Origin: Paraburkholderia gardini
GTDB lineage: Bacteria; Pseudomonadota; Gammaproteobacteria; Burkholderiales; Burkholderiaceae
Length of the DNA stretch: 64,000 nt
Assembly: GCF_907164575.1 (NCBI RefSeq)
Contig: NZ_CAJQYY010000005.1
Span: 1 to 64,000 of the forward strand
Direction of reading: 5' to 3'
Part shown: in pieces, positions 49,276 to 56,825 of the stretch
Position numbering within the stretch: position 1 is the first letter of the stretch
Layout: every line of letters begins with the position of its first letter
Translations under genes and position numbers: made by a program
The notes under the pieces: model-generated
Told to the model about the DNA's origin: nothing
The model's database searches: none
The model's input: only the letters and a program-made list of their open reading frames with translations

Positions 49276-50458
49276 CCTGAACCGGCGACAGCATTCCATC
49301 GCCGTCCACATTGAAGCTGAAACCACGCCAGATCACGCGTGAGGAAAAAAAGCTCGCCACGAAGATCGCGAATGCCACCACGTCCCACGCCGGCAGCAAC
49401 CACAGGTCACGCGAGCGCTGTTCGAGCGCGTGATCGACCAACAACTGAAGCGCCATGCGTGCCACCACGGATGCCGCCACGCCAGCCCACGCCCACGTCG
49501 CGCCACCCGAAAACGCCACGCCCAGCAGCGCGAACGCGAGCGGATGCATGAGCGCTGAGCCGAGATGGCCGAGCGGCTCGACACGACGTATCGTACGACT
49601 CCAGCGCAGTTCGTGTGCAACGAGTTTTGCCGCGCTGGTCTCGACGCACGCGTGCGAGACAGTGAACGGCGGAACCGCCACCCGCTCGCCGAGCATGCGC
49701 ACCGCTTCGCCGATCGCGTGATCTTCCGCGAGATGATGGACGAACGGCGCGAAGCCACCGATTTTTTCGAGCGTATCGCGGCGCATCGCGATGGTCTGCC
49801 CGAAGCACGGCCGCGCGAGACCGAGCGCGAGACCGGTGACGACGCCAGGCAGAAACTGGTAATTGGTGGCTCTCGCGGACAGACGCGGCCAGAAGCCGGG
49901 ATCGGGCGCGCCGCGATAGGCGCACGTGACAAGACCCACGCCCGGCTTCTGCAACTCGCCGATCACCTGACGCAGATACGTCGGCTCGACGCCGACATCG
50001 CTATCGGCGAACACAAGCACATCATGCCGCGCATGCGGCAGCATGTTGAGGATGTTGCTCATCTTGCGGTTCGGGCCGTGCAGGCGCGCATCCGCGATCA
50101 CACCGATATCCGCCCCGGGATGCGCGCGACGCAACGTGTCGAGCACGCTCAACGCGGGGTCGGCGGGATCGTGCACGCCAAACAGGAACTGCACCTCGCC
50201 CGGATAATCCTGCACGCAAAAGCTCGCGAGATTGCCGGACAACGCCCATTCATTGCCATGCAGCGGCTTGACGATCGTCACCGGCGGAAAGCTGGCCGGC
50301 TCCGCGCCCGGGCGTCTGAAGAAACGACCGCTCAGCATCGCCGCCAGCAGCGTGTAGCCGATACCGAACAGCGCGCACGCACCGCACGCGAAGGCCAGCG
50401 CAACGAGCAGCAGATGCAGCGCGTGCGCCGGACCGTCGGGCCCGAGCAGCGCGCTCAC
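49268..50458 (-). CDS. hpnI: Hopanoid biosynthesis glycosyltransferase HpnI
   Basis: This GT2/GT21-like membrane glycosyltransferase adds N-acetylglucosamine to bacteriohopanetetrol. It has 396 residues. An N-terminal membrane segment is followed by the catalytic domain with VTIVKPLHGNEW, LVFADSDVGV (metal-binding Asp), and LAEDHAIGEAVR, ELRWSRTIR (RxxRW-like motif), then C-terminal membrane segments. It begins at a GTG overlapping the hpnJ stop codon (GTGA), so the frame upstream is not part of it. Confidence 0.9.
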   Translation of the reverse strand: MSALLGPDGPAHALHLLLVALAFACGACALFGIGYTLLAAMLSGRFFRRPGAEPASFPPVTIVKPLHGNEWALSGNLASFCVQDYPGEVQFLFGVHDPADPALSVLDTLRRAHPGADIGVIADARLHGPNRKMSNILNMLPHARHDVLVFADSDVGVEPTYLRQVIGELQKPGVGLVTCAYRGAPDPGFWPRLSARATNYQFLPGVVTGLALGLARPCFGQTIAMRRDTLEKIGGFAPFVHHLAEDHAIGEAVRMLGERVAVPPFTVSHACVETSAAKLVAHELRWSRTIRRVEPLGHLGSALMHPLAFALLGVAFSGGATWAWAGVAASVVARMALQLLVDHALEQRSRDLWLLPAWDVVAFAIFVASFFSSRVIWRGFSFNVDGDGMLSPVQDE

Positions 50459-51876
50459 GCTTCGTGTGCGCGCAGGAACCGGAAGAATTCGACGCCTTCG
50501 CGCAACCGGCGCTTCATCATCTCCCAGCTCATCAGCATTTCGCGGACGATTTCCCAGATCTTCGAGGGACGGAAATAGAAGCGCTTGTAGAAGCGTTCCA
50601 GTTGGTGATAGATCTCGTCGCGCGACAGATGCGGATAGCCGATCGCGGCCACCTGCACGCCTTCCTTGCTGACGAGATTGATCACCTTGTTCTCTTCGAG
50701 CCAGCCGTTTTCGACGGCCTGGTTGTAGAGCGTCGTACCCGGATAAGGCGCGGCGAGCGACACCTGGATCGTGTGCGGATTGATTTCCTTCGCGTACTCG
50801 ATTGTTTTTTCGATCGTCTCCTGGGTCTCGCCAGGCAGACCGAGAATGAACGTACCGTGAATCTTGATGCCGAGCTTGCGGCAATCGTCGCTAAAGCGAC
50901 GTGCGATGTCCGTGCGCAGACCTTTCTTGATGTTGAGCAGGATCTGGTCGTCGCCGGATTCATAGCCCACGAGCAGCAGACGCAGCCCGTTTTCCTTCAT
51001 GATCTTCAGCGTCGTGTACGGCACGTTGGCCTTTGCGTTGCACGACCACGTCACGCCCAGCTTGCCGAGCCCGCGTGCGATTTCCTCGACGCGCGGCTTG
51101 AAGTCCGTGAACGTGTCGTCGTCGAACATGATCTCCTTGACCTCGGGCATGTTGTCGCGAATCCACTTCACTTCTTCCAGCACGTTCTCGACGGAACGCG
51201 TGCGGTAGCGGTGGCCGCCCACCGTCTGCGGCCACAGGCAGAACGTACACTTCGAACGGCAGCCGCGGCCCGTGTAGATCGACACGTACGGATGCTTCAG
51301 ATAGCCGATGAAATAGTTTTCGATCCTGAGATCGCGTTTATATACCGGCGCGACAAACGGCAACTCGTCCATGTTTTCCAGAATCGGACGCGGCGCGTTG
51401 TGCTCGATCGAGCCGTCGCTGGCACGATAGCTAAGCCCGGAAATCTCCGCAAACGGCTTGCCTTCAGCGACTTCCTGACACGTGAAGTCGAATTCCTCGC
51501 GACAGACGAAGTCGATCGCTTCCGTCGCGGTCAGCGAATTGTGCGGATCGACCGCCACCTTCGCGCCCACCATGCCGATCAATACAGCTGGCTTGCGCTT
51601 CTTCAGGTCTTCGGCGAACAGCGCGTCGGTCGGGAACGACGGCGTGCTGGTGTGAATGATGACGAGGTCGTATTGCTGCGCGATATCGAGCGTTGCGTCG
51701 ACCGACAGCCCGTCGGCGGGTGCGTCGAGCACGCGGCTGTCGGCGATCAGCGCGGCAGGCTGTGCAAGCCACGTCGGATACCAGAACGAGCGGATCTCCC
51801 GTCTGGCCTGATAGCGCGAACCCGCGCCTCCGTCGAAACCGTCGTAGGACGGCGCCTGCAAGAACAGCGTCTTCAT
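50455..51876 (-). CDS. hpnJ: Hopanoid biosynthesis radical SAM protein HpnJ
   Basis: This radical S-adenosylmethionine enzyme takes part in forming the cyclitol-ether head group of composite hopanoids. It has 473 residues: an N-terminal cobalamin-binding-like domain (about 1-180), then the radical SAM core with the 4Fe-4S triad C206, C210, C213 (GCRSKCTFC), and the conserved FILGLPGETQETIEKT and a C-terminal helical region. The ATG 51876 (MKTLFLQAPSYDG) fits the family. It is the first gene of hpnJ-hpnI-hpnL. A CTTAAG-type box and a -10 lie about 150-190 bp upstream. Confidence 0.93.
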   Translation of the reverse strand: MKTLFLQAPSYDGFDGGAGSRYQARREIRSFWYPTWLAQPAALIADSRVLDAPADGLSVDATLDIAQQYDLVIIHTSTPSFPTDALFAEDLKKRKPAVLIGMVGAKVAVDPHNSLTATEAIDFVCREEFDFTCQEVAEGKPFAEISGLSYRASDGSIEHNAPRPILENMDELPFVAPVYKRDLRIENYFIGYLKHPYVSIYTGRGCRSKCTFCLWPQTVGGHRYRTRSVENVLEEVKWIRDNMPEVKEIMFDDDTFTDFKPRVEEIARGLGKLGVTWSCNAKANVPYTTLKIMKENGLRLLLVGYESGDDQILLNIKKGLRTDIARRFSDDCRKLGIKIHGTFILGLPGETQETIEKTIEYAKEINPHTIQVSLAAPYPGTTLYNQAVENGWLEENKVINLVSKEGVQVAAIGYPHLSRDEIYHQLERFYKRFYFRPSKIWEIVREMLMSWEMMKRRLREGVEFFRFLRAHEA

Positions 51877-52030
51877 GGATACTCCGGCAAGCGCGCGTGA
51901 CCGTGCGCGCCGCCAGTCCGTTGGCCGGGCGCGTGCGGTCCGTGCGTTCATTGATCTCAGGACGACCACGGCAGGTGTGCCGGGCGCGTTTCCCGGCCCG
52001 TCGGGCCGGGTGTATACGAGGACGAGGGAA

Positions 52031-52063
52031 ATACTACCGGCGATACCTGAAGGAAATCTTAAG
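52031..52063 (-). promoter_or_regulatory. CTTAAG-N5-CTTCAG box with -10, promoter of hpnJ
   Basis: On the minus strand CTTAAG (52063-52058) and CTTCAG (52052-52047) have an 11-bp period. TAGTAT (52036-52031) follows 10 bp later. Predicted start near 52024, about 148 nt before hpnJ. Confidence 0.65.
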
Positions 52064-52130
52064 GACCGGCCTGCGCGCGCCCGCGATCGCCATCAAATCA
52101 GGCGAATCACGCGACGGATTACAAAAGCCT

Positions 52131-53465
52131 TTAGCGCGACTGCAAACCCGTTACCGACACCGAGAGGCCCGGTGCGTCGACATTGTTGCGGACGGTGAGC
52201 GTCGCGCGATGCCGCCCCGCGATGCGCGACGCGATCGCCAGGCCAAGACCGCTGCCCTGCCCCTCGGCGTCCGCGACGCGATAAAACCGGTCGAGTACGC
52301 GCACCAGCTCGCTGTCCGGAATGCCAGGGCCGTTGTCGACGACGACAAAACCGACGGCATCCGCATCGCGCTTCAGGATCACGTCGATCTTGCCGCCCGC
52401 CGGCGTATAGCGGATCGCGTTGTCGACGAGATTGTCCAGCAGCACGCCAAGCCCATGCTGCTCCGCGAGCACCATATAGGCGTCGTCGGGCGTGCGCGGC
52501 GCGAACAGTTCCAGGCCGAGGTCGATGCCCTTTGCTTCGGCGAGCAGCGAAAAGTCGCCGACCGACTGCTCGCCCACCCGTCTCAGGCTCATGGGCGTCA
52601 TCGACGTGGCCGGCTGCGCGTCCTCGCGCGCGAGCGTCAGCAACTGCTGCACCAGATGAATCAGGCGATTGAGCCGGCCTTCGATGCGATCGAGCGTCTG
52701 GTCTCGCGCCACCAGCGAGCCGTCGCGCACGGCGGCCTGCAACTGCAGCTTCAGCGCGGCCAGCGGGGAACGCAGTTCGTGCGCCGCGTCCGCGACGAAC
52801 ATGCGCTGCGCCTGCGACGCCACGTTCAGACGCTGCAGCAGGTCGTTCAGCGCTTCGACAAGCGGCCGGATTTCGTCCGGCATGCGCCCCTCCAGGTGCA
52901 CCGGGTCGAGCGAATCGATCGAGCGCGAGGCAAGCGCCCGCGAAAGACCGCCGATTGGCGCGAGCCCGCGCGCGACCACGAACAGGACCAGCACGATCGT
53001 CACCGGAATCAGCAGCCAGAGCGGCCACAGCGTGCGTAGCGCGAGCCGCAACGCAAGATCCTCGCGCACCGACACCGGCTGCGCGACCTGGACGAAACGC
53101 CCGGCCTGCTGCAGCCCGAACACGCGCCAGTGACGCTCGCCGCGTTCGATCGTGCGGATGCCGGCGGGAAAACGCGTCAGTTCAGGCGCGCTCAGCGATT
53201 GATAAACCAGTATGCCGTCCTTGTCCCAGATCGCGATGACGATGCGGTCGTCGGAGATTCCTTCAAAATCGGGACGCGTGTGCTGCACGCTTTCGGTATT
53301 TTCCAGACTGGAAGGCAGCGAGAGCGCCACGGCGCGCAACTCGTAGTCGAACAGTTCGCTCGCTTCCTCGCGCGCGGTGTAGAAGATGCCATAACCGGCC
53401 ACGAGCGAAGCGGCCGCAAGACCGAAGATGAGCCAGCCCAGCAGCCAGCGCCGGATCGACGTCAT
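52131..53465 (-). CDS. QseC/PmrB-like sensor histidine kinase, system B
   Basis: This inner-membrane kinase has 444 residues. Membrane segments lie near 8-28 and 145-170 with a periplasmic domain between, followed by a HAMP-like region, the H-box (H229 in AAHELRSPLAALK), the N-box LLDNLVDNAIRYT and the glycine boxes (DNGPGIP, GSGLGLAIA). It starts within the end of the regulator gene (4-bp overlap). It belongs to the same group as the kinase of system A but lacks the acidic run. Its gene is upstream of and codirectional with hpnJ. Confidence 0.93.
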   Translation of the reverse strand: MTSIRRWLLGWLIFGLAAASLVAGYGIFYTAREEASELFDYELRAVALSLPSSLENTESVQHTRPDFEGISDDRIVIAIWDKDGILVYQSLSAPELTRFPAGIRTIERGERHWRVFGLQQAGRFVQVAQPVSVREDLALRLALRTLWPLWLLIPVTIVLVLFVVARGLAPIGGLSRALASRSIDSLDPVHLEGRMPDEIRPLVEALNDLLQRLNVASQAQRMFVADAAHELRSPLAALKLQLQAAVRDGSLVARDQTLDRIEGRLNRLIHLVQQLLTLAREDAQPATSMTPMSLRRVGEQSVGDFSLLAEAKGIDLGLELFAPRTPDDAYMVLAEQHGLGVLLDNLVDNAIRYTPAGGKIDVILKRDADAVGFVVVDNGPGIPDSELVRVLDRFYRVADAEGQGSGLGLAIASRIAGRHRATLTVRNNVDAPGLSVSVTGLQSR

Positions 53466-54124
53466 TCAGCCCTCTTCAGCCGGTAGCCGACGCCCCGGAC
53501 CGTCACGATCTGCCCGGCGCCGATCTTGCGGCGCAGGCTGTGTACGTGGACTTCAATCGTGTTGCTGCCCACCTCTTCTCCCCATCCGTACAGTTTTTCC
53601 TCGAGTTCCGCTTTCGTGAACACGCGCGAGGGCTCTTCGATCAACGCCTGCAGCAACGCAAACTCACGCGGCAGGAGCGGCACGATTTCGCCGTTCTTCG
53701 TCGTTTCGTGCGCGGCGGGATCGAGCATCAGCTCGCCGTGCGCATAGACCGGCTGCTTCTGTCCGGTGCGGCGGCGCAGCAGCGCGCGTACGCGCGCGGC
53801 GAGTTCGTCGAGATCGAACGGCTTGATCAGGTAGTCGTCCGCGCCCGCGTCGAGGCCACGAATGCGCTCGTCCACCGCGTCGCGCGCGGTCAGGATGATG
53901 ACAGGCGCGGCGCCGCCCGCCTTGCGCCAGGTGTTCAGCACGGCAATGCCGTCTTTTTTCGGCAGACCGAGATCGAGCAGCACGAGGTCGTAGACCCCGT
54001 TGCCGAGCGACAGGTCGGCAGCGCGCCCATCCTTCGCCCAGTCGATCGCATAGCCCACGCGGCGCATCGATTCGAGCACGGTTTCCGCAATCATTTCGTC
54101 GTCTTCGATCAGTAGCAGACGCAT
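53462..54124 (-). CDS. OmpR-family response regulator (QseB/PmrA-like), system B
   Basis: The 220-residue regulator has a receiver domain with EDDE pocket, phosphoacceptor D51 (LVLLDLGLPKKDG) and the Lys in YLIKPFDLDE, then an OmpR-type winged helix ending TVRGVGYRLKRAE. Its promoter contains three CTTAA units on an 11-bp period, which match the PmrA-box type (YTTAAK-N5-YTTAAK), so autoregulation is likely. The efflux operon is divergent from it across 162 bp. Confidence 0.93.
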   Translation of the reverse strand: MRLLLIEDDEMIAETVLESMRRVGYAIDWAKDGRAADLSLGNGVYDLVLLDLGLPKKDGIAVLNTWRKAGGAAPVIILTARDAVDERIRGLDAGADDYLIKPFDLDELAARVRALLRRRTGQKQPVYAHGELMLDPAAHETTKNGEIVPLLPREFALLQALIEEPSRVFTKAELEEKLYGWGEEVGSNTIEVHVHSLRRKIGAGQIVTVRGVGYRLKRAE

Positions 54125-54157
54125 CGGGTCACTCCGCTGTCTTTTGTACAGGTCCGC

Positions 54158-54202
54158 ATTGTCACTGTCCGAAGCTTAACGCGCGCTTAAGCGTTACTTA
54201 AG
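54158..54202. promoter_or_regulatory. Triple CTTAA box between regulator B and the RND operon
   Basis: CTTAA occurs at 54175-54179, 54186-54190 and 54197-54201, each 11 bp apart. On the minus strand GACAAT (54163-54158) follows 11 bp after the last half-site (54175), which fits a promoter for regulator B starting near 54151. On the plus strand the box precedes the outer membrane factor gene by about 85 bp; the -10 there is weak. Confidence 0.75.
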
Positions 54203-54286
54203 CTGCAAATCGTGAAAATCGCTCCTCATCCGGACGCGCCACCGCTTGAACACACGCGTCCGCCTCTTTTCCGCGAGGAGCAGGAC

Positions 54287-55735
54287 TTGCCTATTCCCCA
54301 GTTTCACTCACGACTCCGTGTGCCTGCATCCGGGTCGTTACGGCTTCGGTTACGGCTTCCACTACGTGCCCTCGTGCCCGTTTGCGCCGCGCTGCTCGCC
54401 GGTTGCACGTGGTATCACCGCGAGCCTCTCGCGCCACACGACACGTCGACGTCCGTCGCCACGCTCGAGCGCATCCAGATCGATCCCGCGACCATGCCGC
54501 TGCCCGAGCTGGCGGCTCACCGCTTCGATCCGTCCGACGGACTCGACATAGAGGAAGTCGCGATGCTGGCTGTCGCGAACAACCCCGATCTGAAGCTGAC
54601 CCGCGACGATCTCGGCATTGCCCACGCGCAGGCGTTTTCCGCCGGCTTGCTGCCCGATCCGCAGTTGAGCATCTCCAGCGACTATCCAGGCGCCGAGGGC
54701 CTCACGCGCGCGTTCAATTATGGCTTGAGCATGGACGTCATGGCGATCGTGACGCGCGGCGCCAACAAGGCCTCGGCGGATGCGACCTATGTGAAGACCG
54801 ACCTCGGTCTGCTATGGCAGGAATGGCAGATCGTCGCGCAGGCGAAGCAGCTGTTCCTGAAGGCGCGCTTCCAGGACGAAACGCTTCCGCTGCTCGAGCA
54901 GCAACGCGAACTGTCCCGCACGCGATACGAACGCATGGCCCAGGCGCAGCGCGAAGGCAATCTCACCGAGGACACCCTCACCGCCGCGCTCACGTCGTAC
55001 AGCGACGCGCGCAAGCAGTTCACCGATGCCGAACGCGCCGCCGAACAGACCCATCACGATCTGAATGCGCTCCTCGGCCTCGCGCCCGACGTGCAGCTCA
55101 CGCTGACCAGCGACAACGACAGCGCCCCCGTCGACGACGCCACCATCGACGCCGCGCTCACGACGCTGCCGAAGCGCCGCCCCGACCTGCTCGCGCTGCA
55201 GGCGGGTTATGAAGCACAGGAGCAGAAATACCGCGCCGCCGTGCTGTCGCAGTTTCCGGGCCTGTCGGTGGGCTTCGTGCGTGCGCGCGACACCTCGAAC
55301 ATCTATACGAGCGGCTTCCAGATCAACCTGAGCCTGCCGGTTTTCAACCGCAACCAGGGCAATGTCGCGATCGAAAAGGCCACGCGCCAGCGCCTGCGCG
55401 ACGAGTATCAGGACCGGCTCAACCAGGCATACGCCGACGTCGCGCACATGCGCGCGGACACCGCGATCCTGACGCGTCAGCTCCAGCAGACAGAAGCCGC
55501 GTTACCCGATGCCGATCGCGCCGCTCACCACGCGCGGCAGGCGTACGGGGACCACAACTTCACGCTCGGCGCCTACGTCGATGCGCAAAGCGCGGCACTC
55601 ACCAGACGCGTCGACGTCGCCACGCTGCGCGAATCGCTCGCTGAAGAGCGGATCGCGCTGCAGGCGCTGCTCGGCGCCGCGATTCCCGACGCTTTTTCTT
55701 CCGACCAGACTTTCACCGAAAACCATGCGAACTAA
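54287..55735 (+). CDS. TolC-family outer membrane factor lipoprotein of an RND system
   Basis: This outer-membrane channel subunit has 482 residues. I choose the TTG at 54287 because GAGGAG lies 6 nt upstream; the in-frame GTG at 54212 has none. The signal peptide ends in the lipobox LLAGC with C40, predicting a lipid-anchored OMF. Two OEP repeats with long coiled-coil helices follow (AMLAVANNPDLKLTRDDLGIAHAQAFSAG, and later QAGYEAQEQKYRAAVLSQFPGLSV). It is first in the OMF-MFP-pump operon, the last 11 bp overlapping the adaptor gene. Confidence 0.9.
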   Translation: MPIPQFHSRLRVPASGSLRLRLRLPLRALVPVCAALLAGCTWYHREPLAPHDTSTSVATLERIQIDPATMPLPELAAHRFDPSDGLDIEEVAMLAVANNPDLKLTRDDLGIAHAQAFSAGLLPDPQLSISSDYPGAEGLTRAFNYGLSMDVMAIVTRGANKASADATYVKTDLGLLWQEWQIVAQAKQLFLKARFQDETLPLLEQQRELSRTRYERMAQAQREGNLTEDTLTAALTSYSDARKQFTDAERAAEQTHHDLNALLGLAPDVQLTLTSDNDSAPVDDATIDAALTTLPKRRPDLLALQAGYEAQEQKYRAAVLSQFPGLSVGFVRARDTSNIYTSGFQINLSLPVFNRNQGNVAIEKATRQRLRDEYQDRLNQAYADVAHMRADTAILTRQLQQTEAALPDADRAAHHARQAYGDHNFTLGAYVDAQSAALTRRVDVATLRESLAEERIALQALLGAAIPDAFSSDQTFTENHAN

Positions 55736-56825
55736 TCGCCTCACGACGCGGGCACAGCGCGCTGCCGTCTGCGTCGCCCTTGCGTCCCTCTTCGGGATGC
55801 CGTCCGCTCACGCCGACGGCGACCCCGTCGTCAGCGTGCAGACCGCTCAGGTACATCGCGACACGATCGCGCAGCCCGTGCGCGCGTACGGTATCGTGGC
55901 CGCTTCGGCCTCCAGCGTGACGACCCTCAATCTGCCCTACGTCGCGCGCGTCACGCAGATGCGTGTGCAGGCCGGCCAGCGCGTCACACGCGGCATGCCG
56001 CTGGCCGTCGTGCAGGCCGATCCGGCAGCGGTGCTCGCCGCGACGCAGGCGAAGAGCGCGCTCACGCTCGCGCAGGGCGAAGTCGCGCGCACGCAATCGC
56101 TCTTCGACAAGGGTCTCGCGACACAGTCGCAACTGGCGACGGCGAGGAAAGCCGCGCAGGACGCGCAGCAGGCGCTCGCCGCGCAGGACCAGATGGGCGT
56201 CGGTCCCGGCGCACGCACGGTGAACTCGCCGGTGGACGGCGTCGTGCTGCAGGTGTCGGTTGCGCAGGGCGACCAGGTGCAGCCGGGCGCCGCGATCATG
56301 CAGCTCGCGGCCGGCGACAGCGGCAAGGACGCGCGCGCCAACGTCACGCTTGGCGTCGAGCCTTCGGATGCGGCCTCGATCCACGCGGGCGATGCGGTGA
56401 CGTTGCATGGCCTGTCCGTTGCACTCGCGAAATCGGCGGTACCCGGCCGCGTCGTGATGGTAGGCGCCTCGGTCGATCCGCAAAGCCAGCTCGTGAATAT
56501 CGGCGCGAACGTGCCGCTCGGGCAAACCGCTTTCATTCCCGGCACGCGTGTGAGCGCGGACATCGCGACGAACACGGGCACGCACTGGATCGTGCCGCGC
56601 AACGCCGTGCTGAAGGACAGCCATGGCGACTACGTGTTCCAGATCACGCCCGCGAAAACGGCGCATCGGGTCAACGTCGTCACGCGTGTGGAAGACAACG
56701 GCCGCTATGGCGTCGACGGCATGATCGACGGCACACTCCCGCTCGTCGTCTCCGGCAACTATGAGCTCACCGACGGCATGGCCGTAAAGACTGACGGCAA
56801 GGCAGACGGGAGCGCCGCGCGATGA
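55725..56825 (+). CDS. Periplasmic adaptor (membrane fusion protein) of an RND system
   Basis: The 366-residue adaptor has a signal peptide (AAVCVALASLFGMPSAHA). A lipoyl-like half-motif (RVTQMRVQAGQRVTRGMPLAVVQ) and its partner (VNSPVDGVVLQVSVAQGDQVQPG) flank a short alpha-helical hairpin (about 100-150). The beta-barrel and membrane-proximal parts follow. It overlaps both the outer membrane factor and the pump gene, so the three are translationally coupled. Confidence 0.92.
   Translation: MRTNRLTTRAQRAAVCVALASLFGMPSAHADGDPVVSVQTAQVHRDTIAQPVRAYGIVAASASSVTTLNLPYVARVTQMRVQAGQRVTRGMPLAVVQADPAAVLAATQAKSALTLAQGEVARTQSLFDKGLATQSQLATARKAAQDAQQALAAQDQMGVGPGARTVNSPVDGVVLQVSVAQGDQVQPGAAIMQLAAGDSGKDARANVTLGVEPSDAASIHAGDAVTLHGLSVALAKSAVPGRVVMVGASVDPQSQLVNIGANVPLGQTAFIPGTRVSADIATNTGTHWIVPRNAVLKDSHGDYVFQITPAKTAHRVNVVTRVEDNGRYGVDGMIDGTLPLVVSGNYELTDGMAVKTDGKADGSAAR

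Noticed and set aside
50459..50884. N-terminal extension of hpnI
   Set aside because: It lies inside hpnJ in another frame; the GTG at 50458 overlaps the hpnJ stop codon.
54212..54286. GTG at 54212 as start of the outer membrane factor
   Set aside because: It lacks a ribosome site and falls close to the CTTAA promoter boxes; the TTG at 54287 has GAGGAG and gives a proper lipoprotein signal peptide.
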